A stretch of DNA of 64,000 nucleotides. Source: Sphingobacterium sp. R2 (GTDB lineage Bacteria; Bacteroidota; Bacteroidia; Sphingobacteriales; Sphingobacteriaceae). The first letter of the stretch is position 1. The number at the start of each line of letters is the position of its first letter. Shown one piece after another: positions 17,099 through 32,511 of this stretch. The notes under the pieces were generated by a model that worked only from the letters and a program-made list of their open reading frames with translations, had not been told where the DNA came from and did not search any database. The translations under genes and the position numbers were made by a program. The stretch lies in assembly GCF_040760075.1 (NCBI RefSeq), contig NZ_CP142884.1:620001-684000 (forward strand). Reading direction: 5' to 3'.

Positions 17099-18526
17099 TT
17101 ACCAATCATCTGTACGGAAAGAGCTTAAGGGCAAGCCATTGGCTCCAAACACCTCTCCGACGACGAAATCTTTAAATGCATAACGAACAGCCACCGGCTC
17201 CTCAACTTTGAGCGACGCGACAATAATGGTCTTTCCTTTCAAAACAGCCTCTGCAGGATAAAAAACCTGATCTTTACCCGCAATTTCAAAAGTCTTTATT
17301 TCTTTACCATATGCTGTTAGCCCCAATGGTGCATCCTTAAAAGAAAGTATCGCTGTACTGCCTTTAATTTCCAACGTTTCATATAGGGGGCTTTTGAGAT
17401 TTAACGTCTCAAAACCATAGCTATCGTGCAGTGCTAGGTAGGCCAATCGTTCGCCACTTTGCTGTTTATGTGATGGGTGGATGCAATTCTGTTCGCCCAA
17501 ATCCAAGGTGACGGCCATTGCAGAATACGGAATTTTATCCAGCGATTTACGCTGTGCATCACGCAGATAAGCCGAATTATATTTACCTCCCAAATGATAA
17601 GGCGGTAGTGAAGCGTAATCAAATGGTGCAATTTGTGTAAAATAAAAAGGAAGTTCATGATTTCCCCACAAGGACCGGAATTTTTCGACCATTCTCGGAA
17701 AGAGGACCTCATACTGATCCGGGCGTTCGTAGTTGGACTCACCTTGGTACCAAATGATACCTCGAATGCCATAACCGGCAATGGGATGAATCATACCATT
17801 GTATAACATGGTCGGTACGCGATTTTTATCTTTCAAGCCTTCCTCTTGTTTTGGGATTTTTATATCTTTCTGATCCGCCAGCCAAGATGCCTCCATCCAG
17901 GCTTCGATATTTGAACCGCCATAGCTGCTATGAATCAAACCGACAGGCACCCCTAAAGTTTTGCGCAGTTGTCGGCCGAAATAGTAGGCCGTTGCACTAA
18001 AACCGACCACAGACTGCGGTTCGACTTTTTTCCAAACACTTGGCTTGCTATCGGATGCAGGCTGTAACAAGGGATTGCGGGGTACGGTATAGATACGCAA
18101 TTGATCGTCCCTTGAATTCATCATCGCTTCTGTACTGCCGAGGATGGGTTGCCCAGGATAGCCTTTCAAAGGCATTTCCATATTCGACTGGCCCGAACAC
18201 AGCCAAACTTCACCGATTAAAATATCGTGCAGTTCAATCACATTTTTTTCTGAGACCTTGATCTGATAAGTTCCACCTGCTGCTGGTGTATGCACTACAA
18301 TTTTCCATTGGCCAAGCTTGTCCACCTTCGCATGATATTTTTGCCCATTCCAGGAGGTCTGTAAGGTTACTGTTGTCTGGGGGTCCGCCCAGCCCCATAC
18401 TGGGACTTTACTTTGTTGCTGCAGCACCATCCCATCGGTAAAGAGAGCCGATAAACGTACTTTCGCCTGGCTACTCAATTGGGCCAACAGTAACGCGATC
18501 GCAAAAAAACAAGTTTTCATTGTCAT
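17099..18526 (-). CDS. Secreted SASA-family (sialate O-acetylesterase-like) acetylesterase
   Basis: A 475-residue SGNH-type esterase of the SASA family. In a pectin locus it probably removes O-acetyl groups from side-chain sugars rather than from sialic acid. It has a signal peptide (FAIALLLAQLSSQA) and an N-terminal beta domain (FTDGMVLQQQSKVPVWGWA). The catalytic block I is CSGQSNME with Ser114, and the His block is IHPSHK with His350. A C-terminal Ig-like domain inside and after the hydrolase fold is typical. It is a paralogue of the gene at 60757-62190, with the same motif spacing. It lies 11 bases after the GH127 gene and 6 before the DUF5703 gene, so it is fully within the large operon. 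Confidence 0.87.
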   Translation of the reverse strand: MTMKTCFFAIALLLAQLSSQAKVRLSALFTDGMVLQQQSKVPVWGWADPQTTVTLQTSWNGQKYHAKVDKLGQWKIVVHTPAAGGTYQIKVSEKNVIELHDILIGEVWLCSGQSNMEMPLKGYPGQPILGSTEAMMNSRDDQLRIYTVPRNPLLQPASDSKPSVWKKVEPQSVVGFSATAYYFGRQLRKTLGVPVGLIHSSYGGSNIEAWMEASWLADQKDIKIPKQEEGLKDKNRVPTMLYNGMIHPIAGYGIRGIIWYQGESNYERPDQYEVLFPRMVEKFRSLWGNHELPFYFTQIAPFDYASLPPYHLGGKYNSAYLRDAQRKSLDKIPYSAMAVTLDLGEQNCIHPSHKQQSGERLAYLALHDSYGFETLNLKSPLYETLEIKGSTAILSFKDAPLGLTAYGKEIKTFEIAGKDQVFYPAEAVLKGKTIIVASLKVEEPVAVRYAFKDFVVGEVFGANGLPLSSFRTDDW

Positions 18527-18537
18527 AAATTATCGCT

Positions 18538-20556
18538 TTAAAAAACTGGCATCCAAACGCTCATGTCTCCAAATGTACGGTTTCCCCAAGCAAAATAGGG
18601 CACTAAACGTACCGCAACAGTCTCCGGCTTTCCATCAAATGCTTTCCGGTACAGTGAATTCCATTTCGTGCTGTTTTTCCGATAGGCATTTCCCTCCAAC
18701 AGAACAATATCTTGGCCCAGTATATTTTCATGTCTTGGCGCGAACTGTTCGCCTTGTTTCATTTTTAGATCAAAGATATTGATGTCCGCAGCCACATCCT
18801 GCTTTTCCAGACAATACACAATTGGTCCACGCATGACCGCAACCTGATTGCGGGTTTCCTCGACCAATGGATTTGATTCCATCAAAGAAACATCCATGGG
18901 TAACCTAATTTCAATGCGGTCCCCCTTTTTCAACGGTCCGGCTAAAAGGGCATAGCCTTTCTCGATCGGTGCGTCTACTTTATTCTTGTTTTTCCATATT
19001 TCTGCCTTTCCAGCCCAACCCGGTATCCGTAGTTTCAAAGTATGATCGGAAGGAAACTCTTTTAAGGTGAAGGTGGCAGTTCCTTCCCATGGGTACCTGG
19101 ATTCTTGTACAATGCTGATATGTTTGCCTTGGTATGTTGTATTCAATTCATTTCCGCCATACAGGTTTACCGCAACAGCATCTGTGGATAGTCCGTAAGC
19201 ATAGTTGGCTACTTCTGCAATCGTACGAACGATATTGGGTGGACAGCAATTAGATAATGAGATATAAGGAACCCGCTTTTTCGACCAGCGCTGCTGGAAT
19301 GGAAGATCGGATGAATAACTCAATGGATTGGTATACAAAAATTTGTCGCCATCTAAACTAATCCCTGATAGTACGCTATTATAGAGCGCCAGTTCCAATA
19401 TGTCGATGTATTTTGCATCGCCCGTGAAATTAGCCATGCGCCAATTCCACAACATATTGCCAATATTTGCACAGCTCTCATTATGCGCAGTTAAGTTTGG
19501 CAATTGATAATCCCGCCCAAATGCCTGATGGATTTTCTGTACCTCACTGGGATTATAGGAAGTTCCGTCAGGTGAGGTACCATCATACAGCGATCCCAGA
19601 CCACCAGTAATGTACATTTTATGCTTAGTGACATCAGCCCAAATTTCAAAAAGGCGGTTGCTCAATGTGGTATCTGCAATCTCGGCGCATAAGTCGGCAA
19701 CTCCTGCATAGAGGTAGCTTGCCCGCACGGCATGTCCGGTGGCTTTATGCTGCTTGCGGAATGGGATACGGTCCTGATTGTCGTCAGTACCATCCTCAAT
19801 CTCACCTTTAATATCGATCAAGTGCTTGGCAAGTTCTAGGTATTTTTGGTCTTTGGTCGTCCGATATAGTTCTACAGTACCCATATAATGAGATGGACAG
19901 ATCGCGTTTCGGGCCAAGGTCGGATTGGATTTTTTATAAAATCCATACAGGTAGTCGGCGGCTTTGATTGCGATATCCAACAGCTCACGTTGTCCGGTCG
20001 CCCGATAATGTATACATCCTGCTGTCATCAAATGCCCGATATTATAGGATTCAAAGCTCAGCCGATCTTGAAACTCAATATTTTGTCCCGATCGCTGCTG
20101 GTCAATTGTCGCCTTGGTATAAATATAGCCATCTGCACGTTGCGCTTTGCGGATAACGGGAATAACTTCATCCAGCATGTGAAGCAGCTTTTTATCTTTT
20201 GTCTGTGCATAGATTGCGCAGACAGCTTCCAATGTTTTGTAAAAATCGCCGTCATGAAAGGATGGCCCTGTATGTTCTCCTTTCTCCAAGCCTGCCGCAA
20301 TTTCGAAATTCCGATAGGCGTGACTGATCGAAGCATCTGTATAAACGTGCCAGAGTTGTGGCACCATCTGCTCATAGCATGACTTTGTACGATCGGCCCA
20401 AAAACCTTTGGTCCATTGCACATCCCCCATATCGACCGCCTGTTGGACGGCATAAGGGCTTGCGCCAGTATTTGTAATAGACTTCTCCTGGGCCTGGACC
20501 TGCCAGGCCGTCGCGAAGAAGAGACCCAGGATCAATAGTTTGCGCTTCGTTTTCAT
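18538..20556 (-). CDS. GH127 beta-L-arabinofuranosidase
   Basis: A secreted enzyme of about 672 residues that would cleave beta-L-arabinofuranosyl groups, as found in rhamnogalacturonan II and arabinan-decorated glycans. It has a signal peptide (LLILGLFFATAWQVQAQ), an alpha/alpha-barrel, and the GH127 zinc/thiolate site: Glu360 and Cys362 in NESCANIGN, and Cys437-Cys438 in SNCCPPN. The spacing matches the Glu338/Cys340/Cys417/Cys418 site of the characterised Bifidobacterium enzyme. One of the paired cysteines acts as nucleophile in that family. I chose the ATG at 20556, 7 bases after the GH106 stop and behind AAAGAAA. An ATG at 20574 inside the GH106 gene is also possible. It is co-transcribed with GH106. 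Confidence 0.92.
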   Translation of the reverse strand: MKTKRKLLILGLFFATAWQVQAQEKSITNTGASPYAVQQAVDMGDVQWTKGFWADRTKSCYEQMVPQLWHVYTDASISHAYRNFEIAAGLEKGEHTGPSFHDGDFYKTLEAVCAIYAQTKDKKLLHMLDEVIPVIRKAQRADGYIYTKATIDQQRSGQNIEFQDRLSFESYNIGHLMTAGCIHYRATGQRELLDIAIKAADYLYGFYKKSNPTLARNAICPSHYMGTVELYRTTKDQKYLELAKHLIDIKGEIEDGTDDNQDRIPFRKQHKATGHAVRASYLYAGVADLCAEIADTTLSNRLFEIWADVTKHKMYITGGLGSLYDGTSPDGTSYNPSEVQKIHQAFGRDYQLPNLTAHNESCANIGNMLWNWRMANFTGDAKYIDILELALYNSVLSGISLDGDKFLYTNPLSYSSDLPFQQRWSKKRVPYISLSNCCPPNIVRTIAEVANYAYGLSTDAVAVNLYGGNELNTTYQGKHISIVQESRYPWEGTATFTLKEFPSDHTLKLRIPGWAGKAEIWKNKNKVDAPIEKGYALLAGPLKKGDRIEIRLPMDVSLMESNPLVEETRNQVAVMRGPIVYCLEKQDVAADINIFDLKMKQGEQFAPRHENILGQDIVLLEGNAYRKNSTKWNSLYRKAFDGKPETVAVRLVPYFAWGNRTFGDMSVWMPVF

Positions 20557-20563
20557 GATTTCT

Positions 20564-23500
20564 TTATTTTGCATCTAGCCATAGTAATTCAACTTTCCCC
20601 TGCAAGCCCGAAGGCAGCAAGCCTTTCAGAAACTTGTCCGATGCCGTCGTTTTTATTTTCTTTTCTGCAGCGGGGTTTTCTTTTTCGTACAGCAAGCGAT
20701 TGCCCCAGGTGTTGTACACTTTCACCCTGACTTTATTATCTCCTTGCCGGATAAAATCAGTCACATCGATCTGATAAGGTTTGGTCCAGACGACACCAGC
20801 AGACTGTTCATTGACAAAAATTTCAGCCATGGATTCGATCGCTGAAAACTCCAAATAAGCACGCTGTTTTTTACCAATTTCATGAACATGCAACGTTGTC
20901 TCATAGCTTCCGGAGCCAGCATGGTACCTAGTTTCATTGTCTGTACTGCTTGTCCAAAACTGAGGTTCCTGCTGTTTAAGCGTTCGTTTGTTGTGCAGCC
21001 CATCAGCCGTGAATGACCACGGTTCTGTCAAGGCTGTTTTCCCGGATAACTGATAGGTTGGTACATCAATCTTTTTATCAGTGGTTAACACAAAGCCGGA
21101 TTGATAGGCTTCAAATGACAAGTCAAAAACTGTCCTATCCTTGATCACTTTAAACGGTAGCACCGCCAGTTTGTCGCTTACCGGATCGTAACGGTATGCA
21201 TATCGGTTATTTGTCCGTAAAGACAAAGTCGCTCTTTGCCTTAGGCTGTCCTGATTGGCCACAAAAAACAAATGGCCGCCATCGAAACGGCGATGGTTCC
21301 AAGAAATATGCGGATTGTCCCCTTCGTTGATCAGCACATCAGGAACAATATTTAATGGACTAAAATCCTTGGATTCATAGTGTCCAACAAGCACCCGCCC
21401 TTTTCCGAGTTGTTTAACCTGTAATGTTGTATTTGTGAATGGCTCGAGATTGCTGAATAATTCTTTAAGCAAACTGCGATATTGTTGTGCTTTTTCATCC
21501 GTCAATTTGCCCCGCCAGGTCTGTGGTATATCTTGAAAAAGCACCGTAGCCCCTTGATTGACAAGACTCCTGATGCGTTCTAAGGTACGAAGGGAATACT
21601 GGCTACCATTCGGATTTAATGCTGTTTCTCCAGGCATCACAAGTAAAGAGTAAGCAATATGGTCCGCAAAAATCACCTTACCGTCTAGCACCCTAGTCTG
21701 GTTCCATAGTGCATCGGGATTGAAGGAATCGTAGGCATAGCCGCGTAGTGGATCAACCCAATCTTCGGGCCTATACATATTGGCTCCTGTAGTCACCCCC
21801 GCAACTTTCTGCATCGGTAAGCCGACATTGGCCAACAGAGAATCTGTCCGATGGACACGGCCTTCACCGATAATACCAGGCAGCACATTGACCAAAGCAC
21901 TTGGAAGCAGGGATCTTCTGGGAATCTCTTCACCAATAAACACAGCTACATCACGTACGGGGACCCCGTGTTGTAAGAGTTGTTGTGTCCGGATGGCATA
22001 ATTCACCCATTCTTTACCGGGTTTCCACCAGGTTTGATCGCGCTGAAAATAGGTTCCGATACCATCCATGGTCATACCTGGTTTGCGGTCTACCCAAGGA
22101 TTGTGGACATATACATGGTAAACTAGATTATTGATTCCCAAGGCGTAATTTCTATCCTGAAGACTTTTCAGGAGTCGTGGATGTTCGTCCCATTGAGCCC
22201 GAATCTGGGTAAAGGCTTCGGACATCGTCACCTGTTTGCCATAAATATGGCTTCCAGAAATGGCATCCAGGATATCAGCAGGTTTATCGTGCGAAGGACT
22301 TCTGAGCCAAAACTCACCCATTGGACGATCGGTTGAAGCAAAATGGGCCAGCCCATCACCGACCATCACGGGAGCCGTGGCTTCGGCTGTAAATTCGACT
22401 CCGTATTCATCCGCTTTCTGACGTAATGTCGCATAACCATTCTCCTGCAACAGCTCACTGATGGTCTGTCTGTAATCTTGCAAAAAGGCTTCGGAATCTT
22501 CTACACTGTTGACAAAACAACCTGTCAAAACAGGGAGATAGTCGGTCAAGTCATAACCCCGGCGTTTCAAAAACTCGTTCGGAAAACTTCGGGTCCAGTT
22601 TTGACTACCACATTCCCAAGAATCAATATGAAATACTGTGAGGACTTCTTTAGATAATTGCGGATCCACCTGTTTTTTAGCTGCCCCGAACCACTGGTCA
22701 AATTGAAAAGCGACAGTAGCCGCGTCTAATTTATCACATTCCAGACCTTTTCCTGCACCAGCAGTTTCGTTTTTATGTCCTGTGGAGGTATGTCCCACCC
22801 GTAATATTTTCCACCTTCCTGCAGGTAATGTCAGGTCGACACGACCTGCTTGGTCGGGACTGGGCAACCGGATAAGCTGTTGCTGTCCGACGATAGCGTC
22901 TTTGGCTACGGTGCTTGGTTCAGAGTTTTTTCCTACACGCCAGATTTCTCCCGTCTTTCCTTCGATCTGATTGACCTGCGCTTCTTCAAACAGACTGATG
23001 CCGTTTAATTTTAGCGAAGGTTTCCATTTACCGGAATCGAGGTCTTCGGCTCCAGGCTCACTGCCCACGGGATCGTAGACAAAACGGAAATATTTTGCTC
23101 TGGTATAGGGAATCAGGTGTGTGACGCCATTGTCCCAGTCCAACCAACCCATTCTTGGGGATTCTAATTGTGTAATCTTCCGAAAATTTAGGCCATCATC
23201 GCTAGCCCAAACTTGCAAACGATTTGCTTGGTAGTTGGATGCTGTCCATTCAATTTTCAATGAATTGCAAGGGAAGGGCCGCTCAAAAGCATATTGGATC
23301 CATCCTGGCGCAGCTGCTGCAAAATTTTGTTTGTTGCCTCTTTCAGCCAGTCGTTTTAGATCTTCGCCATAGCTGTTGGATACGTGAACCTTCTCCGTAA
23401 AGCTTTTTCGCGGCGAATGTGTCAGTGGCAGTGCAAATAAGGCAATATCTTCGTAATAGCCTTGTTGGGCTTGTGGTTGTGGCAATTGAACATTGCGCAT

Positions 23501-23965
23501 CCGCTCGCCCTTGCTATCGATTACGGTATCGGCATGCACGACTTTCTGCATCGACTTCTCTAGACTGATCCACGGTCCGCCTGCGGTTGCAAATCCATCA
23601 TTCGGCAATAAAGCTATTTTTACCCCATATTTTTTTGCTTCGTCGACGATATATTTGAACATATCCCACCATTCGGGTGTCAAAGACTCTGTTGGCGGAT
23701 TGAAAAGCGGCGGATCAGTTTTCCCCTTAATAGGGGCCAAATATGCTCCTTTTATGTTGTTATCCGCCATCGCTTTTAAATCTGCTGCAATACCTTCCTT
23801 GGAGTAACTGGCATGCATAAAGTACCAAAATACCCATGGTTTTGCCTGTTCAAACGAATGTTGATCCAAAGGAACTAATGCCGTTGGAATACCTTTAATC
23901 TGTGCATTGCCGCTCAAACAGCCAAAAAGAAGACTTGTCCCTAATAGCAACTTAATCCTCGTCAT
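20564..23965 (-). CDS. GH106 alpha-L-rhamnosidase
   Basis: A large (1133-residue) exported inverting rhamnosidase. The GH106 start (KPWVFWYFMHASYSKEGIAA, DNNIKGAYLAP) follows a signal region that contains LLFGC, a marginal lipobox, and SGNAQ, a signal-peptidase I site. The anchoring is therefore uncertain. A TIM-barrel region holds family motifs (IDSWECGSQNWT, VEFTAEATAPVM, TMSEAFT) with several conserved glutamates. Residues about 1000-1110 form a galactose-binding-like beta-sandwich (SMAEIFVNEQSAGVVWTKPY). Characterised GH106 enzymes act on rhamnogalacturonan I and II. It is separated from the upstream GH2 by 152 bases that carry a small hairpin (23986-24007), but no clear terminator, so it is probably in the same transcript. 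Confidence 0.92.
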   Translation of the reverse strand: MTRIKLLLGTSLLFGCLSGNAQIKGIPTALVPLDQHSFEQAKPWVFWYFMHASYSKEGIAADLKAMADNNIKGAYLAPIKGKTDPPLFNPPTESLTPEWWDMFKYIVDEAKKYGVKIALLPNDGFATAGGPWISLEKSMQKVVHADTVIDSKGERMRNVQLPQPQAQQGYYEDIALFALPLTHSPRKSFTEKVHVSNSYGEDLKRLAERGNKQNFAAAAPGWIQYAFERPFPCNSLKIEWTASNYQANRLQVWASDDGLNFRKITQLESPRMGWLDWDNGVTHLIPYTRAKYFRFVYDPVGSEPGAEDLDSGKWKPSLKLNGISLFEEAQVNQIEGKTGEIWRVGKNSEPSTVAKDAIVGQQQLIRLPSPDQAGRVDLTLPAGRWKILRVGHTSTGHKNETAGAGKGLECDKLDAATVAFQFDQWFGAAKKQVDPQLSKEVLTVFHIDSWECGSQNWTRSFPNEFLKRRGYDLTDYLPVLTGCFVNSVEDSEAFLQDYRQTISELLQENGYATLRQKADEYGVEFTAEATAPVMVGDGLAHFASTDRPMGEFWLRSPSHDKPADILDAISGSHIYGKQVTMSEAFTQIRAQWDEHPRLLKSLQDRNYALGINNLVYHVYVHNPWVDRKPGMTMDGIGTYFQRDQTWWKPGKEWVNYAIRTQQLLQHGVPVRDVAVFIGEEIPRRSLLPSALVNVLPGIIGEGRVHRTDSLLANVGLPMQKVAGVTTGANMYRPEDWVDPLRGYAYDSFNPDALWNQTRVLDGKVIFADHIAYSLLVMPGETALNPNGSQYSLRTLERIRSLVNQGATVLFQDIPQTWRGKLTDEKAQQYRSLLKELFSNLEPFTNTTLQVKQLGKGRVLVGHYESKDFSPLNIVPDVLINEGDNPHISWNHRRFDGGHLFFVANQDSLRQRATLSLRTNNRYAYRYDPVSDKLAVLPFKVIKDRTVFDLSFEAYQSGFVLTTDKKIDVPTYQLSGKTALTEPWSFTADGLHNKRTLKQQEPQFWTSSTDNETRYHAGSGSYETTLHVHEIGKKQRAYLEFSAIESMAEIFVNEQSAGVVWTKPYQIDVTDFIRQGDNKVRVKVYNTWGNRLLYEKENPAAEKKIKTTASDKFLKGLLPSGLQGKVELLWLDAK

Positions 23966-24117
23966 ATCTTATCTTGTTCTTTAAAGCTATCCAAAAGGTT
24001 GGACAGCCTATTTCTTTCACTTTTAAATTTATCTCCCTTATTGCGTCATTTCAACTAGTCGACACCTACAGGGTTTAACTTTACTTACTGGATATCTTCC
24101 TACTAATCTTCATTTAT
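23966..24117 (-). other. Intercistronic gap between GH2 and GH106 genes, with small hairpin
   Basis: 152 bases without a gene. GGACAGC (24001-24007) pairs with GCTATCC (23986-23992), with one G-T pair, around 8 bases. No T tract follows on the minus strand, so read-through is likely. It may be an mRNA processing site that sets the expression of the GH106-DUF5703 half. Confidence 0.3.
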
Positions 24118-29575
<5,458 letters not shown>

Positions 29576-29635
29576 ATGCAATGATGTATTTTTGTAGGTG
29601 CCCCGGGGAGCTTCCAATTTATTTTTGTGCATGAC

Positions 29636-30931
29636 CTATGTTTTTGCAGGTTTATATCCATTGAGCGCGAACCACAGTATGACAAGGTAGCAGGTTAAAG
29701 GGACACTGTATCCAATCTGTGTATTGTCATGGGCGGCATCAATAAGCATTCCTGTCAGGAATGGAAATACTGCGCCACCGACAATGGACATGATCAACCA
29801 GGAAGAGGCTTGTTTCGTCTCGTTCCCCAGCCCCGCAATACCCAGGGAAAAAATTGTTGGAAACATGATTGACATAAAGAAGCCAAGTCCGCCCAACGCA
29901 TATAAGATCACCATTCCCATCCCCGAAATGGCAACAGCTGCCAATACTGCGCAGCAAACAGCATAAATTGCCAATAAACGCTGGGCTGTCGTATAACGCA
30001 ATAATAGGGTACCGACAAAACGTCCGCCCATAAAGAGCAAACCATATACACCTAGGAAATACCCCGCGGTCTTCTCATCGACACCGGCTCCCTGCTGTGC
30101 CATACGGATAAAAAAACTGGTCACACAAACCTGCGCTCCAACATAGAAAAACTGCGCGATTACAGAAAAACTCAAGTGCTTATGTCTAAGGACAGTAAAT
30201 AAGCCAGTCTTTTTCTCTTTATCTCCTTCAGCCTCCTCATCTTGAATTTCAGGCAGTTTTATAAACAAAAAGATGAGCGCTACAACAACTAGGATTAATC
30301 CTAATATCAAATAAGGCATTTTTACTGCGGATGCCTCATGGAGCAGGTATGCTAAGCGACTGCTCGCAGTCATAGCCGCCAGTTCATTTTCTGAATAGCT
30401 CGTACCCGACAAAATAAAGGTCGTACCTACCACTGGAGCCACCACTGCTGCCAACCCATTAAAAGAGGCCGCCAAATTAAGGCGGTGGGTTGCCGCTTCG
30501 GGCTTACCCAAAACTGCTGCGTAAGGATTCGCCGCCGTTTCCAGTAAGGCTAGTCCACAGCCAATAATAAATAAAGCCAGTAAGAACAGTTCATACATCC
30601 GGTAATCTGCCGCAGGGATAAATAAAAATGCGCCAACGGAAAAAGTAAGCAGCCCTATAATAATAGACAGCTTATACCCCCACTTGCGTAATATATAACC
30701 TGCCGGCAGAGCCATAATAAAGTAAGCGAAGAATATTGATGTATCTACCAGTGCTGACTGGCTATTATCCAACTGACAGGCTTTTTTCAAATGCGGAATC
30801 AGAATACCATTTAAATTATGAGCCATACCCCATAAAAAAAACAGACTGACAATCAGAACGAAAGCAAGCAGGTAGTGCTTATTAGACAATGTCTCGGTTG
30901 ATTTGATCGATGATTTTGTACCAATTTCCAT
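29636..30931 (-). CDS. FucP-type MFS sugar/proton symporter
   Basis: A 431-residue inner-membrane carrier with about 12 transmembrane helices. The FucP-branch signatures are FFLWGMAHNLNGILIPHLKK in helix 1, and ETAANPYAAVLG and NLAASFNGLAAVVAPVVGT in the N-terminal half. Family members move L-fucose, galactose, glucose or N-acetylhexosamines with protons. It is the third sugar carrier of the window, besides RhaT and the SSS protein. It lies 11 bases downstream of the MaoC gene and belongs to the CoA-transferase module, so its substrate is probably what that module consumes. The specificity cannot be read from sequence. Confidence 0.85.
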   Translation of the reverse strand: MEIGTKSSIKSTETLSNKHYLLAFVLIVSLFFLWGMAHNLNGILIPHLKKACQLDNSQSALVDTSIFFAYFIMALPAGYILRKWGYKLSIIIGLLTFSVGAFLFIPAADYRMYELFLLALFIIGCGLALLETAANPYAAVLGKPEAATHRLNLAASFNGLAAVVAPVVGTTFILSGTSYSENELAAMTASSRLAYLLHEASAVKMPYLILGLILVVVALIFLFIKLPEIQDEEAEGDKEKKTGLFTVLRHKHLSFSVIAQFFYVGAQVCVTSFFIRMAQQGAGVDEKTAGYFLGVYGLLFMGGRFVGTLLLRYTTAQRLLAIYAVCCAVLAAVAISGMGMVILYALGGLGFFMSIMFPTIFSLGIAGLGNETKQASSWLIMSIVGGAVFPFLTGMLIDAAHDNTQIGYSVPLTCYLVILWFALNGYKPAKT

Positions 30932-30942
30932 GTCCCTATCGG

Positions 30943-31395
30943 TTAAGTTGAAGCTTCCTTGCGTTTTGCTAGCAGGATATGGTCTGCGACCAACACCACC
31001 ACACCATGTTGATTGATAATCTCCACATGTTCAACTACTGTACCGAATTCCGGATTTTTCGCAGCGGATTTTTCCGAAATAGTCACTTCAGCACGAATGG
31101 TATCGCCAATAAATACAGGCTTAACAAAACGCAATCGGTCGTAACCTTTGGAAAACGCTTCCGGATTAATAACTGAGGCCGTCAGTCCGATACCAATCGC
31201 AAAGATCATTGTTCCGTGCGCGATGCGCTGTCCAAAAGGTTGGGTCTTGCACCATTCCGCATCGAGATGATGTGGAAAAAAGTCGCCTGTATGTCCAGCA
31301 TGAACAACAAAATCTGTTTCGGTGATCGTGCGGCCCAATGTTGTCCGTTTATCGTTTAATATATAATCTTCAAAAAAAATAGATTCAAAATGCAT
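30943..31395 (-). CDS. MaoC-like acyl-CoA hydratase/dehydratase
   Basis: A 150-residue single hot-dog domain enzyme of the MaoC family, without signal peptide and therefore cytoplasmic. The hydratase-2 motif is visible as [15 protein letters not shown] with the catalytic Asp and His, followed by [13 protein letters not shown]. Such proteins hydrate or dehydrate CoA thioesters; mesaconyl-CoA hydratase is a known example next to class III CoA-transferases. It lies 36 bases after the Gfo/Idh gene and 11 before the permease. Together with the two CoA-transferases upstream, it implies a route in which a carboxylic acid is activated to a CoA ester and then hydrated or dehydrated. The actual substrate is unknown. 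Confidence 0.82.
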   Translation of the reverse strand: MHFESIFFEDYILNDKRTTLGRTITETDFVVHAGHTGDFFPHHLDAEWCKTQPFGQRIAHGTMIFAIGIGLTASVINPEAFSKGYDRLRFVKPVFIGDTIRAEVTISEKSAAKNPEFGTVVEHVEIINQHGVVVLVADHILLAKRKEAST

Positions 31396-31431
31396 AATTT
31401 AATTTAATGTTGGTTTTAAGGCTTTGTTTCT

Positions 31432-32511
31432 TTACCCCTTTGCTATTGGTTGCCCTCCTTGGGCACTGCTTTGATAAGCAGCCTCCACGACGGCCATGGT
31501 ATGGATGACATCTTCAACTGCGGCTGGTAATACCGCTATTTCACCCAGTTTGAAACGCATCAAGCTGCCCATGCTGCCGATGAAAGCATCGGGAAACCAA
31601 GTTCCCTCGATCGGGTAGGTCACCCATTCCGGTTGGCTGCCATCTGTTGGCTTTATACAATATTCAAACACATCAGATACCCCATGCGGATAATCCATCA
31701 GCAAACCCATTGTCGCTTTGATAGCCCCCTTGGTACCTTCCCATTTGATGTAACTTTCTTCGTTGTGCGGTCCAAATTCATGGTCGTGATTGGTATTAAC
31801 CACCGCGTGCATAGTATCCCCATAATCAAATAACAAGGTTGTCCGGCTCGAAGATAGCTCTTTGGCTGGATGCTTCAAGGTCTTGGCATAAACCGATGCC
31901 GGTGTACCCAAAAAAGACCGGATCAGGTCTATATAATGCACGCTATGGTACAGTATTTCCAAACGCGGATGCACCATCACGTGTGGAAAAAGCTGCCAAG
32001 GGGTATGCACGGCTACGCGCACCTCCATATCATAGAGTTCGCCGATATAGCCTTGCTCGATCAACCAACGTGCGGCGTTTACAAATGGTGCCTGCCGAAG
32101 CTGACAGTTGATTGCAGCTACCAAGCGTTTACGTTGACAGACTTCCAATATCGCTTGACTATCGGTATAATAATCGCCCATAGGCTTCTGAATCAATACA
32201 GCCGCACCATTGGGTAAGGCCTCCAAAGTCTCGATAAATTTATTCGGCATAATGGTTACATCATAAACCGCGTTTTCAGGAGCCTGTGCAACAGCATCTT
32301 CCACCGTATCGTAAACATATGGAATGCCAAATTCTACTGCCAACGCTTCTGCTTTCGCCCTTGTACGATTGACAATACCATGCACATGAAAGCCGGCCTT
32401 ACGATAAGCAGGGAGATGTGCATCTTTCACTATACCGCCTGCGCCTATTATAATAATGGGCAAAGACGTTTGGGGTAATAGGGTTTTATATTGAATGTCT
32501 ATCCTATCCAT
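31432..32511 (-). CDS. Gfo/Idh/MocA-family oxidoreductase of the CoA-transferase module
   Basis: A 359-residue cytoplasmic dehydrogenase. The Rossmann motif IIGAGGIVKDAHLPAY begins near residue 21, and the Lys-Pro segment reads IQKPMGDYYTD instead of the usual EKP. The substrate domain has YHSVHYIDLIRSFLG with the conserved His. Family members use NAD(P) to oxidise or reduce sugars, inositols and related ring compounds. It overlaps the upstream solute-binding-like gene by 13 bases, so the two are translationally coupled. It is a distant relative of the gene at 39910-41004, with little similarity outside the fold. It probably oxidises the sugar moiety before or after CoA activation; the substrate is not evident. 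Confidence 0.85.
   Translation of the reverse strand: MDRIDIQYKTLLPQTSLPIIIIGAGGIVKDAHLPAYRKAGFHVHGIVNRTRAKAEALAVEFGIPYVYDTVEDAVAQAPENAVYDVTIMPNKFIETLEALPNGAAVLIQKPMGDYYTDSQAILEVCQRKRLVAAINCQLRQAPFVNAARWLIEQGYIGELYDMEVRVAVHTPWQLFPHVMVHPRLEILYHSVHYIDLIRSFLGTPASVYAKTLKHPAKELSSSRTTLLFDYGDTMHAVVNTNHDHEFGPHNEESYIKWEGTKGAIKATMGLLMDYPHGVSDVFEYCIKPTDGSQPEWVTYPIEGTWFPDAFIGSMGSLMRFKLGEIAVLPAAVEDVIHTMAVVEAAYQSSAQGGQPIAKG

Noticed and set aside
19888..20382. 164-codon plus-strand frame
   Set aside because: Antisense to GH127, which has full catalytic residues; no plus-strand promoter or family match.
29576..29632. N-terminal extension of the GH78 gene to 29632
   Set aside because: It would add 19 hydrophilic residues before a perfect signal peptide; the internal ATG at 29575 fits better.
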